Numbered from the stretch's first letter, positions 7,236 through 15,670 are shown. The stretch: 23,851 nt of DNA from NZWG01 sp964478995 (GCA_964478995.1 CAYZJY010000021.1:1-23851), one strand, 5' to 3'. Notes: generated by a model from the letters alone, not told the origin. Numbers and translations are program-made.

Positions 7236-8349
7236 ATTTTATGGTCAATTTATAATGTTTATCAAACGCAGCTAATAAACTTTCTTGACCTGAATAAGGC
7301 GCTGGTGAGTATTTTTTTGACTGGATGCCAAGTTGAGATAATTCGGATATATGCCAATCTTGTTTATTGGTCATGTCCCAAAAGTCTATAGCATCCTGCA
7401 GTTTATGTTTTTTTTGATCTTTGATCACATCTGTCGGGAATAGCCAACTGCATGACACGATGCATTTGTCTACATCTTTGGGTGAGACAGTGTGGTACAT
7501 TACATATTCTGGATGAAGACTAAGGAGCATGTTTGGAAATATGGAATAATAATAAACTCGTTTTTTGTCTTCTTCCTTAATTCTTGGAAGAGGTGGACAA
7601 CAAAGTTTCCCGCTAGAGGTTATGCTATCTTTGTCCTCATTAAAATCCATGTATCCACCTAAGAAGGGACCATCAAAAAGGTCATTACGCCCTCCCATGT
7701 AATCATGAATTGCGGCTAGATCAGGATGTAATATGGGGCAGTGGTAGCACTCACAATAATTTTGAATGACAAGTTTCCAATTACCATTGACTTCATATTC
7801 GAACGTTTCAAAGGTCCGGAGATTTGAAAGATCCCAGTTTGAGAATCTTTTAGAGATCGGTGAAAAAAGTTTATTGAAATCTTCAGGTTCATCTGACAAA
7901 TTAATAAAAATAAAACCCTCCCATTCATTTATTGCCACTGTATGTAATGGATAATCGCTCTTGTAAAAATTTTTCACAGTGTTCATGTGAGGTGCCCCCA
8001 CAAGAGATCCATCTAATGCATAGGTCCAACCGTGATAACCACATTGTATCGACTTTGAAAAATCACCGCCTTTTTCATTACAGATTCTAGTACCTCTATG
8101 CCTACATACATTATAATATGCTTTTAGATCTCCTTTCTGATCTCGGAGCAAGATAACGCTTTCATTTCCCATATCTAAGATCTTGTATTGGCCGGGGTTC
8201 CGAATATGTTCAGATCTTCCTGCACAGATCCATTGTCCATGGAAAATCTTTTCATACTCCTTTTTTAAAATTTCATGATCAATGTAATATTCTCGTTCTA
8301 GGGTGTGTGAACCTATTTCTAATGTTTCAGCTGTAGTTTTAAAACTCAC
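7234..8349 (-). CDS. Rieske non-heme iron oxygenase, quaternary-amine demethylase type
   Basis: Seen: 371 residues. The N-terminal Rieske domain ligands are Cys82-x-His84 and Cys103-x2-His106. The catalytic domain carries the mononuclear iron motif ECYHCPILH with Glu200, His203 and His208, and a C-terminal block FWDMTNKQDW...SQLG...YSPAPYSGQE typical of the choline/betaine/carnitine-type alpha subunits. Known: most Rieske oxygenases have Asp where Glu200 stands as the bridge between the two metal sites; Glu is characteristic of carnitine and quaternary-ammonium oxygenases. Likely reaction: oxidative N-demethylation or hydroxylation of a methylated amine, releasing formaldehyde. It starts with GTG, overlapping the TGA of the upstream gene as GTGA. 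No reductase partner is encoded in the window, so electrons must come from elsewhere. Last gene of the minus-strand run. Glycine betaine, stachydrine and carnitine are all possible substrates. Confidence 0.9.
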   Translation of the reverse strand: MSFKTTAETLEIGSHTLEREYYIDHEILKKEYEKIFHGQWICAGRSEHIRNPGQYKILDMGNESVILLRDQKGDLKAYYNVCRHRGTRICNEKGGDFSKSIQCGYHGWTYALDGSLVGAPHMNTVKNFYKSDYPLHTVAINEWEGFIFINLSDEPEDFNKLFSPISKRFSNWDLSNLRTFETFEYEVNGNWKLVIQNYCECYHCPILHPDLAAIHDYMGGRNDLFDGPFLGGYMDFNEDKDSITSSGKLCCPPLPRIKEEDKKRVYYYSIFPNMLLSLHPEYVMYHTVSPKDVDKCIVSCSWLFPTDVIKDQKKHKLQDAIDFWDMTNKQDWHISELSQLGIQSKKYSPAPYSGQESLLAAFDKHYKLTIK

Positions 8350-9917
8350 CTATCCAAGACCTTTTTCGCTGCATTATATCCATTCATCCCATGGAGACCA
8401 CCTCCTGGATGTGTTCCAGGACCACATAAAAATAGATTATCAAAAGGGGTACTATATTGTGAACTGGAGGCAGTAGGGCGCATGAACAACAACTGATCAA
8501 GGGTCATTTCTCCATGATTCAGATTTCCTTCTGTCAGTCCAAATTCATTCTCAAGGTCTTTTGGAGAGTGCACAACGAATGTCTCAATTAATTTTGAAAA
8601 ATGAGGGATCTTTTTTTCTAAGACCTTAATAGTGTTTTGACTCAATTCTTTCTTCGAATCTGAATCCCATTTTCGATCTCTCAGATGATATGGAGCATAT
8701 TGTATCGATGCAGAAAGAACATGTTTTCCTTGTGGGGCAAAATCAGAGTTTACAGTGGTAGGTATGGAGAACTCCACATAGGGTTCATTGGATATGAATC
8801 CATATTTTACTGCATCGGAAGCTTTTTCCAATTTTTCCATAGATGGACAAATGGAAAATACAGTATTCATCTGTTCATCAGTTATTCCTTGGATCTCGGG
8901 AATCTCATTTAATGCAAAATGAATACGAGCAGTACTGCCTCTATATTTTATGTTTTTGATCTGAGTATGAAAATTGGGATCAAGGTTTGGAGCGCCGACT
9001 AAATTCATGAATGTATTATCTGGATCCAAGCCTGATACGACTTGGTCTGACATAATCTGGTTTCCATCATGAATCGTAACACCTTCACATGCATTGTTCT
9101 TAATGTTGATCGATGTGACCTTTGCATTTGTCTTTATTTCTACATTATGTGATCCTAGAATTTTCTTTAGAGTCTCTGGGAAATTACCTGTACCCCCTTT
9201 TACAATATTTGCGTTATGTATGCTTCCTTTGCTGTGTAGATGTTGATGTAAAAAATTATAGCCAGTAGCGGCAGCATATGGACCGTAAGATAGGCCATTG
9301 ATCCCTGCTGTAGACAATGCGCTGCGAAGAAGTTCATTTTCAAACCATTCATCCATGAACTCCGGCATCATCATGGGAGCAGTCCTTGCTAGGTCTACAA
9401 GACCTTGAGATCCTTGTTTTAATATCGGTCCCAAAAGAGATCTCATGGATAATGCATCCATTAATCCAATATTTGGTAAATCAGGAGGAGTCAATTGATA
9501 AAGTTGTTCCAAGAATTTCGTTAGCCCATCAATGTGCTTGACAAAGTCTTCCCATTTATCAGCATCTTTATTGGAATATTTGCTAATGGATTCAGATGTG
9601 ATTAGTGGGTCTTGATGAAAAAGGATGTGTTCATTATCATCAGAACCAAGAGCAATTCGTTTCACATCAAGGTCGACCAACTCAAGACCTTGAGATTCAA
9701 CTTGAAGTTCTTTAGAGACCCTAGGATCGATCCACTTCACTGTATCATGAATAACATTGCATTTAAAGCCAGGTGCAAATTCATTAGTGGATGCTAATCC
9801 TCCAATTTTGTTCCTAGCTTCTAGCACCAGAACCTTCTTACCTGCTTTGCCAAGCACTGCAGCGCAAACAAGGCTATTGATGCCACTTCCAATTATGATG
9901 ATATCATGTTGTGCCAT
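8346..9917 (-). CDS. PYROXD2/phytoene-dehydrogenase-like FAD oxidoreductase, copy 2
   Basis: Seen: about 523 residues. N-terminal Rossmann fold in DIIIIGSGINS, followed by VLVLEARNKIGGLAS, the usual second FAD contact. C-terminal FAD block FLCGPGTHPGGGLHGMNGYNAAKKVL. The whole protein aligns with the product of the gene immediately upstream, so this is a tandem duplication. The third glycine of GxGxxG is Ser here (GSGINS), unlike GGGHNG in its paralogue. Start: ATG at 9917, or TTG at 9923, which overlaps the upstream TGA and sits 6 nt after AGG; either is possible. Known: COG1233 proteins oxidise C-C or C-N bonds, and many members are uncharacterised. Here, between a GcvT-like protein and a Rieske demethylase, an amine-dehydrogenase role is more likely than carotenoid synthesis, since no other carotenoid gene is present. 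Confidence 0.88.
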   Translation of the reverse strand: MAQHDIIIIGSGINSLVCAAVLGKAGKKVLVLEARNKIGGLASTNEFAPGFKCNVIHDTVKWIDPRVSKELQVESQGLELVDLDVKRIALGSDDNEHILFHQDPLITSESISKYSNKDADKWEDFVKHIDGLTKFLEQLYQLTPPDLPNIGLMDALSMRSLLGPILKQGSQGLVDLARTAPMMMPEFMDEWFENELLRSALSTAGINGLSYGPYAAATGYNFLHQHLHSKGSIHNANIVKGGTGNFPETLKKILGSHNVEIKTNAKVTSINIKNNACEGVTIHDGNQIMSDQVVSGLDPDNTFMNLVGAPNLDPNFHTQIKNIKYRGSTARIHFALNEIPEIQGITDEQMNTVFSICPSMEKLEKASDAVKYGFISNEPYVEFSIPTTVNSDFAPQGKHVLSASIQYAPYHLRDRKWDSDSKKELSQNTIKVLEKKIPHFSKLIETFVVHSPKDLENEFGLTEGNLNHGEMTLDQLLFMRPTASSSQYSTPFDNLFLCGPGTHPGGGLHGMNGYNAAKKVLDR

Positions 9918-9919
9918 GA

Positions 9920-11500
9920 TCAATAGATACCTAATATTTTTTTTGCTGCCATTTCACCAGGAGAACCCGTAATCCCACCTCCTGGGTGGGTGCCTGATCC
10001 ACACTGGTAGTAATTTTTTATGGGAGTAGTATAATCTGCCCATTTTACTGCAGGTCGTAATGAAAATAATTGTTGAATGGTCAATTCTCCGTGGAAGATA
10101 TTACCCTCTGTAAGACCAAAGGTGTCTTCAAGATCTGCAGGTGTCAATACTTGTCGATGTAATATGATATCTTTTATGTTTGGTGCATATCTGGCCAGTG
10201 CATCCACCACTGCATCACCAAATGCCTCTCTTTTCTCATCATTCCATCCACCTTTTAGATCATAGGGTGCATATTGAACAAAGCAGGACATGACATGTTT
10301 TCCTGGGGGTGCCATCTCAGGATCTAGGACAGAAGGAAGGATTATGTCCATGAAAGGTCTTTGAGAAAAGTTTCCATATTTTGCATCGTCGTATGCTTTT
10401 TCCAAATAATCAAAATCTGGGCTGATCGATATTGCTCCCCTATGATGATGCCCTTCGCCTGGTAAACATGTGAAGTCTGGTAGGCCATCAAGTGCAAGGT
10501 TTACCTTACCTGAAGAACCCCTTATTCTGAAGTTTTTTATTGATCTGATAAAATCAGTAGGAAGTTCCTTTTCCTCGATCATCTTCAAAAATGACAATTT
10601 AGGATCTAAACCTGATATGACCATGTCAGCCTCATATTCATCGCCATTTTCAAGTGCAACACCTACTGCTCTTCCATTTTTTACAATAACATTATTCACA
10701 GATGCCTCTGTCATGATGGTTGCTCCAAAATGTTCTGCCGATCTGGCGATGGCCATGCTAACCTCTCCTGTACCCCCTCTTTGAAATCCCCATGCACGAA
10801 AAGCACCATCAATATCACCCATGTAATGATGTAACATGACATATGCCGATCCTGGTGATCTTGGTCCCATGAATGTTCCTATGATGCCACTTGCAGACAT
10901 GGTGGATTTCAATGGTTCAAATTCAAACCATTCATCTAAGAAATCGGCTGAACTCATTGTCATGAGTTTTGTCAGATACTCAAATTGTTCACTTGAAAGA
11001 GTTTTAAAGTGATCTAATAGTTTTTTTGTTGCAAAGAGATCTGATAATGATGGTCTGAGTGCATTTGGTGCTATTGTTTCTAGTATCGGCCTAACGGCCA
11101 TCCCAATTTGCCCCATGAGAGGACCAAAACGTTGATATGTTTCAGCATCCTTTCTAGAATGACGTGCGATCTCTTTATAGGTTTGATCTCCATCAGCTGT
11201 TCGCAACAAATAATCATTATCTAAAGGCGTGAATGTGCTTTCTAGAGGAAGTAACTCCAGACCAAATTTTGGGAGCATTAGTTCTCGCATTACATTTGGC
11301 TTCATCAAACTTACTACATATGAGCAGACCGAAAATTTAAATCCTGGAAAGATCTCTTCAGTCACAGCAGCACCCCCTAGCACATGTCTACGTTCCAGGA
11401 CCAAGACCTTTTTTCCTGCCCTTGAAAGGTAGGCTGCTGCAGTAAGCCCATTATGGCCTCCACCAATGACTATGGCATCATATTTATCTAACCGGGGCAT
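9920..11500 (-). CDS. PYROXD2/phytoene-dehydrogenase-like FAD oxidoreductase, copy 1
   Basis: Seen: 526 residues, with an intact dinucleotide motif GGGHNG near residue 13-18, then KVLVLERRHVLGGAAVTEE. C-terminal block YQCGSGTHPGGGITGSPGEMAAKKILG closes the FAD site. The sequence is typical of the COG1233 group related to human PYROXD2 rather than of true carotenoid desaturases. Its start overlaps the preceding gcvT-like gene by 13 nt, and its TGA overlaps the next gene's possible TTG start, so translation is probably coupled. Inference: it works with its paralogue, perhaps as a heteromer or on successive substrates, in oxidising a methylated amine. The exact substrate is unknown. Confidence 0.9.
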   Translation of the reverse strand: MPRLDKYDAIVIGGGHNGLTAAAYLSRAGKKVLVLERRHVLGGAAVTEEIFPGFKFSVCSYVVSLMKPNVMRELMLPKFGLELLPLESTFTPLDNDYLLRTADGDQTYKEIARHSRKDAETYQRFGPLMGQIGMAVRPILETIAPNALRPSLSDLFATKKLLDHFKTLSSEQFEYLTKLMTMSSADFLDEWFEFEPLKSTMSASGIIGTFMGPRSPGSAYVMLHHYMGDIDGAFRAWGFQRGGTGEVSMAIARSAEHFGATIMTEASVNNVIVKNGRAVGVALENGDEYEADMVISGLDPKLSFLKMIEEKELPTDFIRSIKNFRIRGSSGKVNLALDGLPDFTCLPGEGHHHRGAISISPDFDYLEKAYDDAKYGNFSQRPFMDIILPSVLDPEMAPPGKHVMSCFVQYAPYDLKGGWNDEKREAFGDAVVDALARYAPNIKDIILHRQVLTPADLEDTFGLTEGNIFHGELTIQQLFSLRPAVKWADYTTPIKNYYQCGSGTHPGGGITGSPGEMAAKKILGIY

Positions 11501-12717
11501 GATCTTTTCCTCTCAGGGTCATAAAATGGAGTTTGTACTACCTTGGCAGGTGTCAATTTTCTAAAATGTTCTATCTTTAATTCAAAATCAAGTATGGTTC
11601 CCTTTTTTGCATATTCAGCTTTTACATGTGCAAGTGCAATGTAACGCTTCAATATTGGTGACCACGCGCCACTGGTCGCATAACCAACTTGTTCAGAACC
11701 ATGATATAATGGTGTACTGGTTCTCCAAGCAGTAGAGGGTAGACCTGGGGCAAGTCCAACCTTTCTATAATGTTTTTCCAATTCATCCCATTGTATTTCA
11801 ATTCCAATGAATTTCCATTCTGGACCATTTATTAGTTCTTTCTCCAATGCTCTTTTTCCAATGAAATCATCTTTCTTCATTTTTACTGACCAACCAAGTC
11901 CTAATTCAAATGGAGAAGATTTTCTAGATTCGATCAACGCATGCCTTGATGAAATATAATCCACGTCAAGTAAGATCAGTCCTGCCTCTATGCGAGAGAT
12001 GTCCAATGCCTGAAGACCTGTTGGAGTTATCCCATAAGGTTTTCCTTTTTCAATAAGAAGGTCCCAAACAAATAAGGCATCTTTGGGGTCCATCCATATC
12101 TCATAACCAAGATCACCCGTATATCCTGTTCTAGAAATTGAAACAGGGATATCTTCAAAGTTTGTGTTCATCATCCAGAAGAATTTAAGTGTGTCTAAAG
12201 AGTCATTGGAGGCTGCGTTAAGTATTGAGCGGGAATTAGGTCCTTGAATAGCCAATGCTGCAGTTGTCAATGAGTCATCAATTATGGTTAGATCCATTCC
12301 TCGGGAATTATGCTCTAGCCATTCTAAATTTGGTTCTGCACTGGTTAAACGAAACTTATTCTCTGATAATCTTTGTACTGTACCGTCATCGATCACCTTT
12401 CCATCCTCATCACACCAAGGTGTGTACATAACCTGTCCAACCTTACATATATTAATGTTTCTTGTGACCAATCTATGAAGAAATCTTTGAGATTCCCTCC
12501 CTTTGATGATGTATTTATACAATGGAGTGATGTCTAGAAGGGCAGCCTTGGTGCGAATGGCAAAATATTCATTTTCATGTGTAAGCTCATAATTTGTGGC
12601 AGAGAGGTACCCCGACCATCGTCGCCATTCTTGAGATTCATTTAATTTAGATGTCCGATCAAAAAAGGGTGATAATCTTAGTTGGGTTGCAGCGTCAAAT
12701 TGATTGCCTTTCATCAT
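11488..12717 (-). CDS. GcvT-family aminomethyltransferase / demethylase
   Basis: Seen: 409 residues with the GcvT fold across the full length. Conserved blocks are RTKAALLDITPLYKY (55-69), YTPWCDEDGKVIDDGTV (98-114) with the catalytic-type Asp pair 110-111, ALAIQGPNS, SRTGYTGDLGYEIW, LDISRIEAGLILLDVDY and the C-terminal GYATSGAWSP. Known: GcvT uses tetrahydrofolate to accept a one-carbon unit from an aminomethyl group; relatives demethylate dimethylglycine, sarcosine or DMSP. It is not the glycine-cleavage operon protein, as no gcvH or gcvP is nearby, so a substrate-specific demethylase is likelier. ATG at 12717 overlaps the TGA of the upstream DDAH-like gene (ATGA); a second ATG follows at 12714. 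Confidence 0.88.
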   Translation of the reverse strand: MMKGNQFDAATQLRLSPFFDRTSKLNESQEWRRWSGYLSATNYELTHENEYFAIRTKAALLDITPLYKYIIKGRESQRFLHRLVTRNINICKVGQVMYTPWCDEDGKVIDDGTVQRLSENKFRLTSAEPNLEWLEHNSRGMDLTIIDDSLTTAALAIQGPNSRSILNAASNDSLDTLKFFWMMNTNFEDIPVSISRTGYTGDLGYEIWMDPKDALFVWDLLIEKGKPYGITPTGLQALDISRIEAGLILLDVDYISSRHALIESRKSSPFELGLGWSVKMKKDDFIGKRALEKELINGPEWKFIGIEIQWDELEKHYRKVGLAPGLPSTAWRTSTPLYHGSEQVGYATSGAWSPILKRYIALAHVKAEYAKKGTILDFELKIEHFRKLTPAKVVQTPFYDPERKRSCPG

Positions 12718-13598
12718 TGGTGAGACCTATAAAATGGACGAGTGAGACAAGTGGGGCCGCCAGCACCTTTCAATGATATCTCTGAACCATTATATGTGCT
12801 GACCTCCACACCTTCATCTTCGAGCCTTTTTTGTGTGATGGGATTTCCTTTTATCATGATCACCTTTCGTCTTGCCATTGTCAATACATTACATCCCATG
12901 GAATAATATTCCTCATCAGGAACTTCAATTAGTTTGATTTTACGATTGAGAAGATATTTTCTGAATGGCACCGAAAGCAACCTAGAATACACTAAAAATA
13001 ATTTATGGTCTATGGGTGAAACATTGCTCATTAAATGCAAACAATCCTTAGAACCGGTCCAATGTGGTAGCGCTACGGATATTACTTCATCTATTTGATC
13101 ACCTAATATTTCTTTGAATTGTCTTATCCCCTCTGCATTTGATCTGTAGCCTTCCCCAATTGCAACTGTACGCTCATCGATCCATACAATATCTCCACCT
13201 TCTAAGGTCCCAGGACTTTTTATGCGACCTTTTATTGGAATGCCAATAGAACTGAAAAATAGACTCATTTCATCTGGCTCGGTAGATCGTTCTTTCTTGC
13301 CCATGTTGCATAGTATCACACCATCATTGGTTATTATGCAAGGATCATGGGTATAGATCGAATCAAGCGATGAATCATTGGATCTAGGCAAGAAATGGAC
13401 TTCCGGTTCAAAAGCGAGGATCAGTTTTAGAAAATATTCATATTGCTCACATGCCAATTTGAGATCTGGTGGGCTGGAGTAATTAAGTTTTTTTGATTGA
13501 TTATTGATCTTTTTCTGAGTAATAAAAGCATCCTTCGGATGCTTCAATAAGATGCGCCTGACAGAAGAGATCATGTCTTGGCACCCATGGGACCCCAT
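12714..13598 (-). CDS. Dimethylarginine dimethylaminohydrolase-like guanidino hydrolase
   Basis: Seen: 294 residues of the amidinotransferase/pentein fold. Key blocks are YTHDPCII with Asp85, GTLEGGDIVW with Glu133, DCLHLMS with His188, GCNVL and the C-terminal GGPTCLTRP with the nucleophile Cys284. Known: DDAH hydrolyses asymmetric dimethylarginine to citrulline and dimethylamine through a Cys-His-acid triad; close relatives include arginine deiminases and amidinotransferases. The short length and motifs fit DDAH better than arginine deiminase (about 400 residues). The gene begins 3 nt after queF ends and overlaps the gcvT-like gene by 4 nt. A hydrolase of a methylated guanidine fits the demethylating neighbours; the substrate is inferred, not shown. 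Confidence 0.85.
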   Translation of the reverse strand: MGSHGCQDMISSVRRILLKHPKDAFITQKKINNQSKKLNYSSPPDLKLACEQYEYFLKLILAFEPEVHFLPRSNDSSLDSIYTHDPCIITNDGVILCNMGKKERSTEPDEMSLFFSSIGIPIKGRIKSPGTLEGGDIVWIDERTVAIGEGYRSNAEGIRQFKEILGDQIDEVISVALPHWTGSKDCLHLMSNVSPIDHKLFLVYSRLLSVPFRKYLLNRKIKLIEVPDEEYYSMGCNVLTMARRKVIMIKGNPITQKRLEDEGVEVSTYNGSEISLKGAGGPTCLTRPFYRSHQ

Positions 13599-13601
13599 GA
13601 C

Positions 13602-13991
13602 CTAATCCAATGAACCTTCTACACAGGTTGTTTGAAACCCCCCACGTATGTTGTAAAGAGTAGTTATCATCAATCGATCTGTCTTTAATGCTGAGCATAG
13701 ATCTGAGTATATGCGCTTGGTTGCGGCCTCTTGGTATATGCCAACATTTCGAAAACTAACAAAATAATATTTTAAAGATTTTAACTCGACGCACTTCCCG
13801 CCAGTTGGAAAATATTCTATCTTCACATAGGAGATATCAGGAAGTCCACTAAATGGACAAACTGCACTAAACTCATCGGTCTCAGTTTTTATGTATTGTT
13901 CTGGACTGTCAAAATCAAAGACCTCCAATAGACTCGCATCAATGTGAGACTCATCATGATAATCAAATATTTTTCCTTCAGCCTTGGCCAT
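13602..13991 (-). CDS. queF: NADPH-dependent preQ0 reductase QueF (short type)
   Basis: Seen: 129 residues, the unimodular (YkvM-like) size. The nucleophile Cys45 in CPFSGLPD and Asp52 have the same spacing as Cys55/Asp62 of the Bacillus enzyme, and the QueF motif ELKSLK is at 69-74. Known: reduces the nitrile 7-cyano-7-deazaguanine (preQ0) to 7-aminomethyl-7-deazaguanine (preQ1), the last free-base step before insertion into tRNA by Tgt. AAGGAG lies 6 nt before the ATG, and the start overlaps the 3' end of queD by 14 nt. It is the last of the four preQ1 genes; a non-queuosine gene follows 3 nt later. Confidence 0.96.
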   Translation of the reverse strand: MAKAEGKIFDYHDESHIDASLLEVFDFDSPEQYIKTETDEFSAVCPFSGLPDISYVKIEYFPTGGKCVELKSLKYYFVSFRNVGIYQEAATKRIYSDLCSALKTDRLMITTLYNIRGGFQTTCVEGSLD

Positions 13992-14349
13992 GTTTTTCTC
14001 CTTGGTATATGCAACCGGTAGATTCCGTTTCCTTTATTTCTATTTTTTTCAGACCAGGAAGTGAACTACTGAGTTTAGACCATATCCAATGACAAAGATT
14101 TTCACTGGATGGGTTTTCAAGTCCTTTAATTTCATTAAGGTATGCATGATCGATCATTTCATGAATTGGGGAAAAAACAGAATCGATTTCCGAAAAATCC
14201 ATGACAAAACCAGTATCTTCATTTATTTGGCCATTAACAGTGATGGTTATCTTGAATGAATGGCCATGTATCCTTTTGCAAGGATGGTCATCAGGCAGAT
14301 GGGGTAAAGATCGAGCAGCTTCCACTGCGAATGTTTTATATACTTCCAT
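13978..14349 (-). CDS. queD: 6-carboxytetrahydropterin synthase QueD
   Basis: Seen: 123 residues of the PTPS/QueD fold. Zinc-binding His17, His28 and His30 (RIHGHSF), catalytic Cys24, the MDFSEID block at 50-56, catalytic Asp67-His68 and a C-terminal Glu in KETESTG. Known: converts 7,8-dihydroneopterin triphosphate to 6-carboxy-5,6,7,8-tetrahydropterin, the second step of queuosine synthesis. The small size and its place between queE and queF distinguish it from folate-type PTPS. It begins 8 nt after queE ends and overlaps queF by 14 nt. The first enzyme, FolE/GTP cyclohydrolase, is not in the window. Confidence 0.96.
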   Translation of the reverse strand: MEVYKTFAVEAARSLPHLPDDHPCKRIHGHSFKITITVNGQINEDTGFVMDFSEIDSVFSPIHEMIDHAYLNEIKGLENPSSENLCHWIWSKLSSSLPGLKKIEIKETESTGCIYQGEKHGQG

Positions 14350-14357
14350 GGTTCAAA

Positions 14358-14987
14358 TCAAGGTATACCCATTATTTTATGGGTCTGAAGACTAAGCTTC
14401 CAGAGGGGATGTTTCATAACAAATTCCTTAGATTTTTTTGTGGTGGTCTCTTGGTTATCACCATCCATGGGTTGGATGAAAAAATGTTCAAATTCCAATT
14501 TTTCATATATCCTGGGATTAATTCCGCATTGAGGATAAACTATTTTTAATTCGTTACCTTTGATAAGTATTAGGTCTGCATTTGCCTTGGGGCTGACACA
14601 TATCCAGTCAATTCCATCTGGAGGGTTCAAGGTTCCATTGGTTTCTAGGCCAATCTCAAAACCTGCATCATGAATACACTCAATGAGAGAATCATCAATT
14701 TGCAGAAGTGGCTCGCCTCCTGTGCATACAACATAAGGCTTTGAAGATTGATTTTTTGGCCAAAGTTGACTAATGATCTCTTTTATTTCCATTGTAGAAT
14801 ATTTCCCCCCATTTACACCATTGATACCTACAAAATCTGTATCACACCAATTGCAGATGGCATCTTTACGATCTTTTTCTAGACCACTCCATAGGTTGCA
14901 TCCTGTAAATCGAATGAAGACAGCGGGTCTTCCAGTGTGAAACCCTTCTCCCTGCAGTGTGTAATAGATTTCTTTGATCTTATACAT
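14358..14987 (-). CDS. queE: Radical SAM 7-carboxy-7-deazaguanine synthase QueE
   Basis: Seen: 209 residues from the ATG at 14987. The N-terminus YYTLQGEGFHTGRPAVFIRFTGCNLW is typical of QueE. The cluster-binding cysteines are Cys30, Cys45 and Cys48, a C-x14-C-x2-C arrangement instead of C-x3-C-x2-C, as known from the Burkholderia enzyme. The SAM-binding TGGEPLLQ and LETNGT blocks follow. Known: ring-contracting radical reaction from carboxytetrahydropterin to 7-carboxy-7-deazaguanine. A TTG at 14990 is a possible alternative start, but the ATG, which overlaps the queC stop as TGATG, is preferred. The enzyme is cytoplasmic and oxygen-sensitive. Confidence 0.96.
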   Translation of the reverse strand: MYKIKEIYYTLQGEGFHTGRPAVFIRFTGCNLWSGLEKDRKDAICNWCDTDFVGINGVNGGKYSTMEIKEIISQLWPKNQSSKPYVVCTGGEPLLQIDDSLIECIHDAGFEIGLETNGTLNPPDGIDWICVSPKANADLILIKGNELKIVYPQCGINPRIYEKLEFEHFFIQPMDGDNQETTTKKSKEFVMKHPLWKLSLQTHKIMGIP

Positions 14988-15670
14988 CAATGGTCAGAAT
15001 AGTTTAGTGGGTCGATGCTATTTGCTTCATCAAACCCCTTTAGCCTAAGAAAACAGGCATCACATCGCGCACAGGGATTACCGTTGGGTTTTGGATCGTA
15101 GCAAGTTGATGTTAAACCATAGTCAACGCCCATTTTTAATCCAAGAGCGATGATATCAGACTTGCTCATGTCTATCAATGGAGTATGGATCTTAAACTTT
15201 TCACCTGATACTCCTGCTTTCGTTGCAAGGTTTGCAGTTTTTTCAAAGGAAGTAATGTATTCTGGTCTGCAGTCTGGATATCCACTATAGTCTACTGCAT
15301 TTACTCCAATGAAAATATCATATGCTCCTAAGGTCTCTGCCCATGCAAGCGCCAAGGACAAGAATACAGTATTCCTTGCTGGTACATACGTCACTGGAAT
15401 ATCCACCATTTCATTCTCATTCCGATCTTTTGGGATTTCCATGTCATCCGTTAATGCAGAACCTCCAAATTGTGATAGGTCAATATCAATGATGCTATGA
15501 CTATTTATGTTAAAATGATCTATGACTTGGCGAGAAGCCTGTAACTCAAAGTCATGATGCTGTCCATAGTTGATCGTCAATGCTGATATTTCAAACCCAG
15601 CATCTTTTGCGATAGCAAGGCATGTTGTGGAGTCTAATCCACCAGACAGAAGTACAATAGTTTTTTTCAT
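14987..15670 (-). CDS. queC: 7-cyano-7-deazaguanine synthase QueC
   Basis: Seen: 227 residues. N-terminal PP-loop SGGLDSTT (9-16) for ATP binding, VTYVPARNTVFLSLALAWAE in the middle, and a zinc site with Cys190, Cys200, Cys203 and Cys206 near the end. Known: uses ATP and ammonia to convert 7-carboxy-7-deazaguanine to preQ0. It overlaps queE by one base. No Shine-Dalgarno is visible before the ATG, and a candidate promoter lies in the 46-nt gap that separates it from the peptidase gene. It probably starts the nine-gene run down to the Rieske oxygenase. Enzymes for archaeosine or DNA deazapurine modification are not seen, so a tRNA queuosine role is the default. Confidence 0.96.
   Translation of the reverse strand: MKKTIVLLSGGLDSTTCLAIAKDAGFEISALTINYGQHHDFELQASRQVIDHFNINSHSIIDIDLSQFGGSALTDDMEIPKDRNENEMVDIPVTYVPARNTVFLSLALAWAETLGAYDIFIGVNAVDYSGYPDCRPEYITSFEKTANLATKAGVSGEKFKIHTPLIDMSKSDIIALGLKMGVDYGLTSTCYDPKPNGNPCARCDACFLRLKGFDEANSIDPLNYSDH

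Noticed and set aside
8346..11500. Carotenoid biosynthesis role for the phytoene-dehydrogenase-like pair
   Set aside because: No phytoene synthase or cyclase nearby; motifs and neighbours fit the PYROXD2-like amine/oxidoreductase group better.
13602..15670. DNA 7-deazaguanine modification system (dpd-like) using the que genes
   Set aside because: No DpdA-like transglycosylase, helicase or restriction partners in the window; only the four standard preQ1 genes are seen.
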